Notes under the pieces: model-generated
Seen by the model: the letters and a program-made list of their open reading frames with translations, nothing else
Database searches by the model: none
Told to the model about the DNA's origin: nothing
Assembly: GCA_964030475.1 (NCBI GenBank)
Contig: CAXIPT010000002.1
Span: 854,903-918,902, forward strand
Source of the DNA: Tethya wilhelma
Taxonomy: Eukaryota; Porifera; Demospongiae; Tethyida; Tethyidae
Direction: 5' to 3'
DNA length: 64,000 nt
Shown here: positions 35,382 through 46,375 of the stretch, in pieces
Layout of the letters: each line of letters starts with the position of its first letter
How positions within the stretch are numbered: position 1 is the stretch's first letter
Translations under genes and position numbers: made by a program

Positions 35382-36294
35382 ATGGCTGCTGACAGTGGTT
35401 GTCAAGGAAAACTAAAGGTATAGAAAACACAGAAACCATCAAATACAATAAAAATAAAGATTTGTATGCAAATTAATAACACTTTTTAAAATGTTTAGCT
35501 ACAATTGAACACTAAAGAGGCTGCTTCAAAAAGGCCGTTTTACTTTGAACCAACAGTATCCCCTGCCGGAACTTCCAGTACAGGTGTAGCATTATTAATT
35601 TATGTACAAAGCGTTCCAATGTCAGAACAACAGAGAGGGTCCTCCTGAATAGTCAATGATAGTTGTAGCTAGAGAATGAGTGCAGTGTGAATGTGTGTGT
35701 GTGCAAGTGACACAAAAGGAAACTACTGTTAATGGATTACTTATATAACACAATAACCGTTTAAATAGAGCAACACAGCAACAAAGAAGTGAGTCCACCA
35801 CCGGCAAAGAGAGTCAAAAGAGGTTTGCCGCAAAGTAAAATACCAAAATAATGATGTGAAGCATACAATGGTGATTGTAAATAATAGGACCTAGTGCCCC
35901 GGGGTATGGATGCAATGACCTTCCAATCTTGAATGGCAGCAAGAAATGCTCACACTGCCACCTTACACCCTGTATCATCTTGAACCCCCCAAATTGGCTT
36001 CGAGGGTCTGTCGATGCAGACCTTAGCAATATACAAAAAAGATTTAATTTGTATAGAAAGTTTTGGACGCTACTCAAGCATCTAGGAGCCCCGAGTACTT
36101 AGCTCACAAGGCTACCAAAACTGTATTAGAGGATCCACGAGATGTAATGCCCAAGTGCATAGTGGAGGTAAGCACAAAATTAATGGTCAAATTATAATCA
36201 TTAATTATAGGATTTACAAAGGAGATTCCCCAACCCAGATGGAGTACCATACACTGGCTTCAAAAGCTCCTATTCTTTTCTTACGGACATTTAA
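35382..36294 (+). pseudogene. second Kolobok gene, Cys-containing protein, one frameshift
   Basis: Exon-like blocks: the start block at 35382 (MAADSGCQGKLK, then a GT donor), about 35500-35590 (ASKRPFYFEPTVSPAGTSS), about 35770-35835 (KEVSPPPAKRVKRGLPQ), about 35880-36163 and 36214-36294. The fourth block has CSHCHLTPC, NIQKRFNLYRKFWTLLKHLG, then after a one-base shift SPEYLAHKATKTVLEDPRD and a GT donor. The last reads RRFPNPDGVPYTGFKSS and stops at 36292-36294. The C-x2-C...C pair suggests zinc binding. Autonomous relatives carry a similar accessory protein; its job is not known to me. The stop is only 31 bp from that of the transposase. Confidence 0.55.
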
Positions 36295-36325
36295 CCATCA
36301 TTTTAATTATTATGTAATTGTCTTC

Positions 36326-38877
36326 TTACTCGGGTTCATCTATGTCATCATACTCCACCTCATCATCATCTAACTGCTGCATACCATCATCAACTAGGTC
36401 ATTTAACTCACTGTACTGCATCATATCTTCCAGTTCACTGTGGTTTTCATGTATATACACAAAATTTATCCACTATAAACATGAGCATTCTAATAGTACC
36501 ATCTTACCTTGTGTCATCAGATCTCCATTGAATATATTCCTTCCAAATCCCTTCAACAAAAGTGAAATGTTTTCTTCACAAGAACTTTCATGGGGGTTCT
36601 ACGATCTGGCCTTCTTGTATCTACTACCATCCTCTTGCTTGTGTACGCCCTGTTCACATTCTCATTCTGTACATGCAAAACCATGTATGAACATGTCATA
36701 CCACTACCGTCCATGGGCAAGAACAACATACCCAATCCAATATTGCAAGATTCATTCGCATCACAAAAGCTCTTGTGCCAAAGTGAATCCTTTTTGGTAG
36801 ATAGGTAAGAAGCTGGTGGTTTAAACTCTCTACCCAATAAGTATCTCGACACTGTGTTATTACAAGGCTATGAGTACACAGTGACACACACACAATCATG
36901 TGCACTACCTTACCCGACAATAATGCTCTGCATTCTTGTAAATTAGAGTGGACTGTAGTGCTGATTCATATGCTTCAATGGCAGCAGCAGAGGTGAGTTG
37001 AATTTTGGAAGGACTATAATTTGGACGTTTGCAAGGCGAATCTTCATGGCAATGGGTGTGATGGTTCTGTGTGCGTGGAAAAATTTTTTTGTGGTGACTG
37101 TAGCAAGACAATGCATCATATACCTGATAATGTTTCGAAATGTTCATTACGCTTTCCTTCAACTTTGTCGGTGATTTGGCACAATTCTTCATGCAGTGGT
37201 ATGGGTGCGTTTTTGTACTCTTGCCTAAAATTAATGACAATAATATTCAATATTCATCACATGTCTACATGCATCATTGGCCACTTACGTTTATCTGATA
37301 ACTCTACAAACCACGTCTTTCCTTCTGCCTTCTGGGATCCACATGCAATCTTCTTCATCTTCTTCGCAACATTTTTTGTACCTTTGAGTAAATAAGTTGA
37401 TGACAGCTGAAAATGAATCAGTTTTAGCATGCATACCATGCCATGTGTCATAGGAATTTAGCACTTGCAACTCTTCTGTAACATAGCTCTTCACTTGCTT
37501 TTGGCGGTCGTGTGCTACTTCTGTCACATTCAAACCTGAAACAAATGTGTTTAATACTATGAACATGTGTGAGCACCATTAAATTACCTTGTTCCAAGAC
37601 TCGGGGTAGGACCTGCTTCGTACACTTGAGCTCTCTTGTTTGAACGATTGCATGTTCCTTCTTTGACACAGTTGAGCATGCCAGAATCTTATTGGTACTG
37701 AACACTCAAACACACCCACCTACATTATAAATCATCACAAACAGGGTTGCTGGACTAACCTTCCAGAGAGACAGGGAACCGTGGTATGGTATGCATTGGC
37801 AGTTGAGTCATGCCTAGCATCTGTAATAACCCACTGATACAAAGAAAAATAAAATTATCAGAAAAGTTTAGGTATATAAAATATTACCTCGCCAACTGTA
37901 GCATACTGAGGTAGCTTCTTCACTTCGGCAACAGCATTCATCATAGACAGTTTAGCACAAGTACCAATCACATTCAAATACTGTCCACTGTCGTAAACTA
38001 AGCAATCAAAAACTAAGTACACAATATTTTATTTTGTACACAGAAAATCACTTACTCGATCTTATGTATCCAGCACCTAATTTCCCCATGTTAGCATTAT
38101 TGCCGAAGTGGATGTACTGGCTGGGGAGGATACCAGCACAAGTGAAGGCATGAACAATCCTGAAATAAAGGCACAATCATCAACACACTAGGACAACACT
38201 TTGCTCACTTACTTTTGGTTGACTAAATACTTTCCACCAAGTGATCGTGAACTAGCCCACCACCGCTTCTAGAACACTCAAACACGACCCGAAGAACATG
38301 CCCAAACTGGAAAAGAAAGAGATGGAGTGACTTGACTGGTCATGATAGATACACAACACAGCTATCCCACAGCTCAATAATGAATGCATATATACAACCT
38401 GAAGATGTTATGTTCTATCAAGTGTCCATGAAGTCACTTGGCAAACACATGGCTTCCTTAGACCCTTACACAGTGCATCAAAGGTGGCATACTCACAAAC
38501 AAACATCTTCTCCTCTTCGGGTGAGTAGTCATCCACTGTATACACTCCTTCAACAAATATAAATTTTTATATAAAGTTTTATGACAGGATAGCTAAAATC
38601 TAAACACACCTGAACGTTCTAGCATTGGCTCTGTAGGCAATGTAGAAGTAGACTCAGTGTCTTGAGACACTCCACAAGATGCTCCAAGTTTGTCCATCAT
38701 GCAAGAAACAAGCTCCGTGTTGTCACCTCTGGGGGCTAACACTCGCTTAGCATTGTCAATTCTCGCTATGAAGGCACACTTGTCATCCTCTATGTCGAAC
38801 TTGAACTCCATCTGGTAGCGAAATCCATGTCTAACTCTCTTTCTCTTTGGTTCCGAACAAGTTTCAACATTTGTCAT
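36326..38877 (-). CDS. Kolobok-type transposase, multi-exon
   Basis: Exon 1 (38877-38610) starts MTNVETCSEPKRKRVRHGF and ends at CAG|GTGTGT. Later blocks in order: VYTVDDYSPEEEKMF, FTCAGILPSQYIHFGNNANM, EWVITDARHDSTANAYHT (first Asp region, about 37800), VTEVAHDRQKQVKSYVTEEL with YDTWHGTKNVAKK (second Asp region, about 37530-37380), RDTYWVESLNHQLL (Glu, about 36850) and AYTSKRMVVDTRRP. A last exon ending at 36326 encodes an acidic tail (DDDEVEYDDIDEPE). The D-x-W-H-x-x-K and W-V-E-S blocks are typical of Kolobok-like transposases, which cut and paste at TTAA. Nine or more short introns are needed. The region near 38300 reads poorly and may hold a lesion. The start is the first ATG after the TATA box in the right end. 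Confidence 0.75.
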
Positions 38878-39060
38878 TTTGAATTTTTGAATTATGTGTG
38901 TAGTAGTGTGGATGTGCGTGGGCGTTTATAAAAGTGCATAGACCTTGGTAAAGGTCGTTGGTTACTGGAAATGACTGAAAACCAAATCTGGATAAGGTCG
39001 CCATTTTGACATTTTTGTTGTCAGTGAGCGAATCCATCGCGGAAGTGCCCTGGGCGGGGC

Positions 39061-39068
39061 CTTTTATA
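39061..39068 (-). promoter_or_regulatory. TATA box in right terminal repeat
   Basis: On the minus strand this is TATAAAAG, about 15 bp inside the right end and about 185 bp upstream of the transposase ATG at 38877. Confidence 0.55.
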
Positions 39069-39719
39069 CTCCGCCTCCTCGTTTAAGGAAATTGACGCAA
39101 GGAGGGATATAGCACAAAACATGAATTATGGTGTCAGTGCCTTGGTGAATGAACAAAAAGTATTTTGGAGTGAAAATTCTTCTCTGAAATGCTATATGGT
39201 ACTTTTAAAACGGTTTTCAGTTGGTCTTCGGGTAATGTATATTGACCTAATTGTACTTAGTGCCATTTTATTCCACACTTGACACTGTAAATTTGTTTCG
39301 GAATAACCTTTGATGTTATCCGAACTAACACTGACTTGTAATATATCATCTTAAAGCTCATTTCAAGGGCTACAAGGAAATTCAATTGGTTTTCCAAGAT
39401 CTTAATCCTAGTTGAAGATATTGCACAATTTATACCATACAGTCAACAAAAAATGCATAACTTTAGCCCATTATAAGTTTGAAGCCATACAATGTTGAGA
39501 TCTAAAAATTGCTGTGGCTTAACACACACTACATGCATACTAACTTTGGGAAAAATCTGAGGTGGGTTGGTATTTTCTTGTGTTGATTTCACATGGAATG
39601 ACCTCAATACTTTCCATTTCAGGAGTAGTCTCTGGATTCTAAGTCTGTAATCGTTATCTTGTTATGTGTATAATATTATGTATTATGTTCATGTATATAA
39701 GATGTACGTCACCATTCTT

Positions 39720-40010
39720 GAAGTTTTGGAATGGTCTCCTTCTTGAACATAAACAACTCCGAGTCCAAATGAAGCTAGCTGATTTTCCATCAATGTAACA
39801 AGTGGCGATACATCAATGACAATCGACTATCCCTGCATGTATTTCTTGGAGGGCATCAAACACTAGTGGTAAGGCAAAAGCTTTTCCCCACTCCTGTTAG
39901 TAACACATCACATCCAGACCAGAAATTTCCGATTACTTGAACCTGCTCAGGTTTGGGATTTCTATAGCCCAATTCCACATGCCAAATTGCACGATCTACT
40001 GTTTCAGTGG
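39720..40010 (-). pseudogene. RecQ-like helicase fragment
   Basis: The minus strand reads AIWHVELGYRNPKPEQVQVI, then FWSGCDVLLTGVGKSF, a GxGK nucleotide-binding loop. After a one-base shift it reads ALPLVFDALQEIHAG and then VIDVSPLVTLMENQLASFG, corresponding to motif Ia of DEAD/RecQ helicases. Two frame changes are needed within 300 bp. The Walker A Thr is missing (GVGKS in place of TGSGKS), perhaps by deletion. RecQ-like helicases are widely scattered as repeats in sponge and cnidarian genomes. Whether this belongs to a mobile element is not known. Confidence 0.5.
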
Positions 40011-40779
40011 AAAAACTCTATTGAATGCAAATTATGTACACTGCTGCACTACTTTGCAAACACTGTGATATAGAAGAGCTCTGATCAAGTTACATAGTTT
40101 CATGGGTGGAGTTTATTGTACAGAACTATGATTGGGTCTTGATACATTGTTCACAGAAAAACTTTAATGCTGCAATCTGATCTGTAGTCATGATGTTAAG
40201 ATTGCTGACTCGGCATAGTTTGCTTAATTGAAACCAGGAAACTCGTCTACCCAAAATACTGCCAGTCAATGCAACATTGACACAGTTCGACAACACACGC
40301 TTTAAGGTGAAGCTGCTGATGAAGAGAAACATGACTATTGATCATCAATTGCAATCTCAGCATATAATGTTGTCTGGTAAAATTAAGAACAGCCTTCTAA
40401 GTACAACGGAATGTATTCATCTATACAGAAGTGGACAGAATTCTTTGTTAGAAGACATGGACATGTGCCTACAAAACCAGAGTGTCCAAAAAAGGTTACA
40501 GATACTGTTCACAATTTGAATGTCTTACAAAAAATGCTATCACACGAGTGGAAGGTTACAGTTCAACCATCACCGCTAGCTATATAGACATGTTCAGGTT
40601 CAAGAACCTTGTACAGTACATATTTTTATGTTTTAACTTAGCGCCTAGCTATTATACTTACCTCTCTATGCCTCTGAGTCTCCCACGCTGTCCGTCTTTT
40701 CTCTGCAGAACTGTATTTTAAACTAGTCTCGTGCCCAGCCTCTCCTGCCCACGTGCTGGAAAAGGAGAGTCTGGTGGGT

Positions 40780-41654
40780 TATTGCAAAAAGCGGCCTTAT
40801 GGCTGTTGGCTGTATGGCTGTATGGCCTTATGGCCTTAGGTATTTATGGAAATTTATTATGCTAAAAATAGTTGCTTTCATACTAAAAAGAAGGCAACAG
40901 CTCATCAAAACAAATATATCAATCAGGGAGGATTGATGATGGACTGAGTCACAGTCATCAACCATAACATGATAAATTATTAGCTATCTATGCTTCATTG
41001 TCTTGGACTCATTATGGCATCATCAAAGTTGTCTGTGTGTGAGTGGCACAAATTTCCTACTTTGGTATATACAAACCCACGGTATACAGGAATGAAAAAA
41101 GCACCCAGGTCGAGGAGGAAGTTCAGTTGGCAATGCATTGTATCTGCCAATCAACCCGGCAGAAAGCTAATAGACTTTTCCACTGATTTGTGATGGATAT
41201 CTGACATGAGAATGATGGATCATTGACAGTCAAAAAAAGGATCATATGATCTATATGCCAACTGAAACCAGAATAAAGTCAAAATGCAATGTAGTACAGC
41301 CAGTCCCACCACCCTGCCAATCCACTACCAGTACCGTGAAAATGAACACCAAGCTGGTGTCCTGCTGTACTGCAAATATATTAATACCACTATCAAGAGT
41401 ATGCGGTGGTACTCTTGCCACCATCAGTATTGTCCAAACATTCACACATGCAGTCAATGGCTTTCACTTCTTTCATAATTTGTCATGATATCCTTATACT
41501 AGCTACAATATTAGCTACTTGAAACTCCCTGCTTTATTTTCCTATCATTGACTATTGATATTATTTATATTTTAGTTCCATATAAGGGCAAATACCTAAG
41601 GCCACAAAGCCAAGAGCCAATGGCCATAGGGCCATAAGGCCGTGCTTTGCAATA
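40780..41654. mobile_element. terminal-inverted-repeat element with TATGGCC-rich ends
   Basis: The left end starts TATTGCAAAAAGCGGCCTTA and runs through several TATGGC repeats to GGCCTTAGGTATTT (40837-40850). The reverse complement of 41590-41654 follows the same order and ends GCTTTGCAATA. The arms are about 70 bp. The interior (40860-41580) has short frames, for example KFSWQCIVSANQPGRKLIDF at about 41120-41180, but no recognised transposase. It is probably a non-autonomous DNA element about 875 bp long. Confidence 0.75.
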
Positions 41655-41924
41655 GCCTGAGTCGAATAACTTACGTACACAATCCTGGATTTTTTGCTAG
41701 CTCAGTTTGGAATGCTGAACTACCAATGAAATTGCAGGATTGCTAATTATTAAAATACATTATTAAAGTATGCAATTAGTGTGGACGGTACGCTGTAAAA
41801 GTGACAATGGCTGTTCTTCGGGTCCCTGTCTTGGTTCTGAGGTTCCTGAACAAATGATTGATCACAGCATCACTCTGACATTTTAAGTTACCCAAGATCT
41901 ACTGATGACCAGCAAAGTGTAGTA

Positions 41925-42298
41925 AAGCAGGAAAAGATGTCTTTGTCGTACTTCCAACTGGTTCCGGAAAATCACTTTGTTTCGTGTGTCTAGAGCATAT
42001 GATGTCTATGTGTCCTACCATAGACATTATAAGTCCTGTTATAGTCCATTGGTTTCCCTCATCAAAGATCAGGTGACCAATACAATGGTTGTGGTGTCAA
42101 GTGTACTTACATTGGAGAGGAGCTAGATTCACTAACTGAAAGTTTAGTTCACAAAGGAGAGTACCATGTAATCTATTCCAGTCCAGAATCACTTATAAGT
42201 ACGCAGAAGTGGAGAGACATGTTAGCATCTCAAGTGTATCGTATCAATCTAATTGGAATTGTTGTGGATGAGGCACATTGCATCACCCTTTTGGTAAT
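41925..42298 (+). pseudogene. RecQ-like helicase fragment with Walker A and DEAH boxes
   Basis: The frame reads GKDVFVVLPTGSGKSLCF (motif I). After frame changes it reads PLVSLIKDQVTNTM (motif Ia), GEYHVIYSSPESLIST (motif Ib region) and GIVVDEAHCI (motif II). This is the order found in RecQ-family DNA helicases. Three frame changes within 370 bp make it a clear pseudogene. It is followed by a GT donor-like site at about 42300, so it was probably one exon. It lies on the opposite strand from the related fragment at 39.7-40 kb. Confidence 0.65.
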
Positions 42299-42606
42299 TA
42301 ATTTCAATTACATACCGATAATTAATTAAAACTATTTCTATTATGTATTAGGGGTGATGAATTCATCTCTCAGGTACATTAAGGCACGGGACCCTCATTA
42401 AAATGAAAAAATATGCGTATTGCCTGTAACTTACTTACTAATAGTGCTGTCGTCATGGAAACATGCGTACAAAGACTTTGCATGATCCTTAACATACTTG
42501 CACCAAAATCTTGGTCATGTGACTTACCACTCGTTAAATATTTTGAATTAATGNTGTGTGTGTGTGTGTGTTTGTGTCGGTGTGAGTGTGCGTCTTATAC
42601 CATACA

Positions 42607-43049
42607 TTTTTTCCTTTCTTTGTCGTGTAGCTCTCTCCAGAGTTTCGTTTTTTCCTTCTCTGGGTAACCTTCCAGTGGCCCTCTCTCCTTAGTCTCTTTC
42701 TACTGCCTCGACTTCTTGCAGGGGTATCACTTTCAGATGCAACACTAGTTGACCGCTCACTGGAGGCTTCATTTCCAGTTGAAACTGAGACATCTTCGGT
42801 GTCAGGCTCAGGAACATCATCAGTGGTTTCAAGAGTAGTACTACCTTCTGGCTCATAACTACTGTCATGCTCTAGCTCAGTAGCGCTGTCATCATCTTCC
42901 ATCAAACTGTCTACTGACTTGGAGCGGGATGCGTCTGGCACAGGACCAGGATGCTCTACCTCAAAGCTGTCATCTCCCAGTTCAGGATCAGAGTTGTCTT
43001 CTTCATTTGATAGAACAGCTTGCAGAATAGACTCAGCAGACATAGCCAT
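42607..43049 (-). CDS. acidic first exon of an unrecognised transposon-like protein
   Basis: The exon encodes about 145 residues. It starts MAMSAESILQAVLSNEEDNS, continues through a long Asp/Glu/Ser-rich region, and ends in a basic run with GHWKVTQRRKKRNSGESYTT before a donor-like GTATGG. An acidic leader followed by W-K-x...R-K-x-RNSG-x-x-Y is a layout I recall from the start of transposase-like genes in insects and cnidarians whose next exon carries a Cys cluster. The continuation to the left is lost at a (TG)n tract and the N at 42554. The start is the first ATG of the frame; a second lies two codons later. Confidence 0.45.
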
Positions 43050-44109
43050 GTTGAAATTTGCACCGCATGGTACAGGCGTGTTCTAACTCGTTACAGACAA
43101 GGATGACAACATAAGGTTATCATGTGACAGTGGAGTGGTCCACTTGACCACACGCATTAATGCAAAAGTTCGCCACACACAATATCGCGTTATTTATAAA
43201 CAACCAGTGATAATCGAAGACAAAGTGGCAGCTTCACTGAGGTAAGACTTGACCATTATAGACATAAAATTTGCATTTTAGCCAATTTCGTGAGTATGTG
43301 GATTGGTCCACTTTACCTCTCAGCCCTTCATATATATATGACACATTTTAATTCCAATAGAGCAATACTTTCGGGACAAGTGAAAGACCTGAAGGCTCTG
43401 AAATAAAGGTAAAACATAATTATTAACATGTACAGTATTATATTTGTGGTTCAATTCACAAGAATTCAGCAGGGGAAGAATTTTCATTCAGACTGTTTCT
43501 TTCTGGAGATTATGAGTTCATAATCAATGGTCTTTTGGGAGCATCTGGTAAATATTATTAATTTTAGAAAATGTAGTAGTTTGCTTCGAACATGAGAATA
43601 CTTACAGATTAACACAGTGCTTATAGTGCTTGATTGCCAGTGATGATCTCATCAAACTTCGAGAGGTTTGTGGCAAGTTCCAGTCTGGACTTTGGCAAAC
43701 CTTGAGTCAGACCGCAACAACTTCCTGACTTTAGGAGATGGGAACCTAAAGAATGCCTAAGAATACAAAAATTGTCATTAGTTAAACATTCTTTGACATT
43801 GAATCAAAATGGTAATATTTTTGCAATTGAAAACTTATTGGCAAATGGAATGCCCTAACAAGCCAAGAAAGCACTCTGTAAGAGATGCTAAGAGGTTATT
43901 GATACTTGATTGAATATCCAGGTGATTCAAAATTGGAGAAGAGCATCAGATGAAAGGGGCTTGTCATCACTTAAATGGTCCAGGTACAACTACCAGCTTC
44001 TGAATTTTTTTGGTAGATAAACTGTGGCAGAACAGTTAAGGCAAGCTCAGTGTATAATAGGTAAAATCTAACAAAAGTGATATGGTGTATCTTCTAAATT
44101 ATATCATAT

Positions 44110-44651
44110 GTTACCATGGAAACTTGATGAAATGATAATCTCATCTTTAATCTACATCATAATACAATTAAAAGTGTCATGTGACCTATAGTTTATGAAT
44201 AATCAGCCACTTAATTATGATTACTAAATTATGAATAATTCATTTTACCGCTACCAAATACTATTACTATGGCAACCAAATTTTGTGACAAAAAACATTT
44301 AATAGTAAAGTATCCAAATCTGGGTGGAAATGATGTCCCCGATGTATGCGCATAAAGATATAGCACAAAAACACCATTTTCTATATAATGCACACCCAAA
44401 TTTTGCAACATTTTTGCTAATTTCTTTATGCGCATATATCGGAGACGTTTCCACCCAAATTCAGATACCTCACTAAAAGACGCTTATGTTCTGAAAATTT
44501 GGTCACCATAGCAACAGTATTTGGTAGCGGTAAACCCAATTATTTACAAAAATTGTTAATTATTCATAATTATCTGGTCACATGACCTTGACGACTGAGT
44601 CAATATGTAGAGGGAAGACATAGCTATCATCATGCATGTTTCCATGGTAAC
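44110..44651. mobile_element. long fold-back element with central dispersed motif
   Basis: The left arm starts GTTACCATGGAAAC and the right arm ends GTTTCCATGGTAAC. Matching inner blocks include TACCGCTACCAAATACTATT against AATAGTATTTGGTAGCGGTA (imperfect) and TTTATGCGCATAYATCGG. The axis at about 44380-44396 carries TCTATATAATGCACACC. The element is about 540 bp with arms diverged by perhaps 15-20 percent. A distant relative lies at 49391-49880. Confidence 0.75.
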
Positions 44652-45052
44652 ACTTGCTACAGTTTGTAAGATATAGCATTAATTAGCAATATGTGTAACG
44701 ATTTCAGTTAAGGAACTCAGGCTGAGCTGATCTGTGGATATTTATGATTTTAGTACTGTTGAAGTTAACAGTTACGTATCATAATTATATTTGTGTATTA
44801 TGTAGTAATTCTGTAGTTATAATGTGATTAATTGCACGATTTATAAAACTATTCCATTGGTGTAGGAATTAAGTTCTACAGTGTGCTATACTTAGAAATT
44901 GTTATTCAAGCTGAACTCTATGGTTATGAGTATTTAATACAGTGCTGTGCTACACCTTGATTATTGTTACGTAATTTTATGTCATTACAATAATTGTGTA
45001 ACACTGTATGTATAACATGCATGATCACACCTTTTATTTAATTCATACAGGA

Positions 45053-45633
45053 TTGTGATCCAGCTCAATTTGAAAAAATTGCATACACTAGTGGGCAGCT
45101 GAGTTGTAGTTCAACATCACTCGAACAGTTCACTTTAATTGTGCTCTGTACCATTCAACAGATAAGTACTGTAAAAGAAGCTGTGGGAAATTTCATCGAA
45201 GATGCCTACAGCTATGACACTTCTGCAACACATTGTCAAGTTCTGCATAATATTAATATTTTAAATTTATACTGCTACTTTGACATTAAAATTTCATATG
45301 TATGCATTTTTCTGAATTGCAGTCGGGATGAATCTGATTCCAGCACTGAGTGGAATTGTTGTGGGGTACTGGTCAATAGAGGACAAAAAAATAAACCCTA
45401 TCAATGAGCCTCATCACAATGTGTTTTTATATGACGACGTAGACTCCTTACTAAAAGAAATAATTTGCACATTTACTTTTGAAGGAGCTATAATCATTGA
45501 TGCTACTAATAGTGATGGCCCTGACTACGCAGGGAATGGGTGTGCATATATACATTGTCTAAATGAAAAAGTGCCAATTGAACATTCCAGGACCAGTAAG
45601 ACAGATTATATGGAGTTAGAAATTGTTTTTTAA
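45053..45633 (+). pseudogene. exon pair of unknown protein, possibly methyltransferase-like
   Basis: The first block (45053-45240) reads CDPAQFEKIAYTSGQLSC and ICTVKEAVGN-like sequence. The second starts after TTGCAG at about 45320 and reads GYWSIEDKKINPINEPHHNV, VDSLLKEIICTFTFEGAIII, DATNSDGPDYAGNGCAYIHC. The hydrophobic strand followed by D-A-T-N-S-D-G-P might correspond to the nucleotide-binding turn of a Rossmann-type methyltransferase, but the Gly-rich signature is poor. The frame stops at 45631. It lies between blocks of copy B and may be an insertion or part of that protein. Confidence 0.35.
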
Positions 45634-46159
45634 AGAAACTTTGCTGGTAATCACTTCACATGTGAGACTGTCTTGTTGGAATGCCGTAACATTTGCTTTG
45701 ATTATGCAAAGAGAATATTCAGAGACCCTACTAAACCACAGCCCATTAAAGATATCATGGTGGAGAGAGACCCAGCTTTGAAGAATATCAAAGTGAAATT
45801 GAAGACAACAAAGAGTTCAGACTGGAACAAATATACCAGGAATCAATTTCAATCGAACTCCCCATGTTGGATGCCAGCTAGCAGAAAACTTATACACATA
45901 ATTTCTTCTCATACATAATTATAATTAATTAACTCAAAAGTGTGATGCATACAAAAACTACTTTAAGAGCCTTGATAGAGAATTTAGGACAAAAAATATA
46001 AGCTAGAAAGCTTGGATACTTACAAGTTCATGGAAATACAAATGGGTGGGGGCTGTATCACGTAAATGGGTGTGGTTTAGCAAAAGTGGGCATTTGCACG
46101 CTCCATGCGTACTATTGTTAGAAACACTCTTTCAAAATCCTAGATCCACCACTAGATTG

Positions 46160-46375
46160 TGTCCTTGACCCAACTCTTATATCAATCCTCTTCAACTCAA
46201 CATCTATGTATATCTGAAAGCAAATAGAATTAGAGTCTTTTACATTGTCTGGATCTCGTTTAAGCTGTACTGATACTGCAAGTTCTTTTGCATATCTGTC
46301 TCGAACTTCACGTAGAAGAGATTGGCAATTTACATTTTACACAGCACCAATACACTTAAAATGAAAGCACCACTG
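46160..46375 (-). pseudogene. HIRAN-domain-like fragment, copy B
   Basis: The minus-strand frame reads FHFKCIGAV-stop-NVNCQ, then LLREVRDRYAKELAVSVQLK and DPDNVKDSNSICFQIYIDVE. The order of blocks (FKCIGAV, then a basic helix, then R-D-P-D-N-x-x-D-S) matches copy A at 21122-21607. One stop is seen, and the domain end is lost at about 46160. It faces transposon-like copy B, repeating the convergent arrangement of the 20-22 kb locus. Confidence 0.55.

Larger units (their letters stand above)
35118..39082. mobile_element. Kolobok-type DNA transposon with TTAA target duplication
   Basis: TTAA lies at 35114-35117 and 39083-39086. Immediately inside, the ends are inverted: ACGAGGAGGTGGAGT at the left and the reverse complement of ACGAGGAGGCGGAGT at the right, followed on both sides by a TATAAAAGGC block and GCCCAGGGCA. 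The 3,965-bp element holds a spliced minus-strand transposase and a spliced plus-strand second gene that converge near 36300. TTAA duplications together with the transposase motifs identify Kolobok. Most of it reads without damage, so it may be a recent insertion. Confidence 0.85.
43463..45918 (+). pseudogene. transposon-like protein of unknown family, copy B, decayed
   Basis: Blocks in order: FRLFLSGDYEFIINGLLGAS (about 43490-43550, then a GT donor), SDRNNFLTLGDGNLKNA (about 43705-43755), KHSVRDAKRLL (about 43888-43915), VIQNWRRASDERGLSSLKWS (about 43922-43982) and NHFTCETVLLECRNICFDYA (45648-45710). The last three blocks match copy A at 19836-20976 in order. Every block is separated by shifts or stops. 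A fold-back element (44110-44651) and possibly the exon pair at 45053-45633 lie inside. As in copy A, a HIRAN-like fragment faces its end (46160-46375, minus). Confidence 0.55.
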
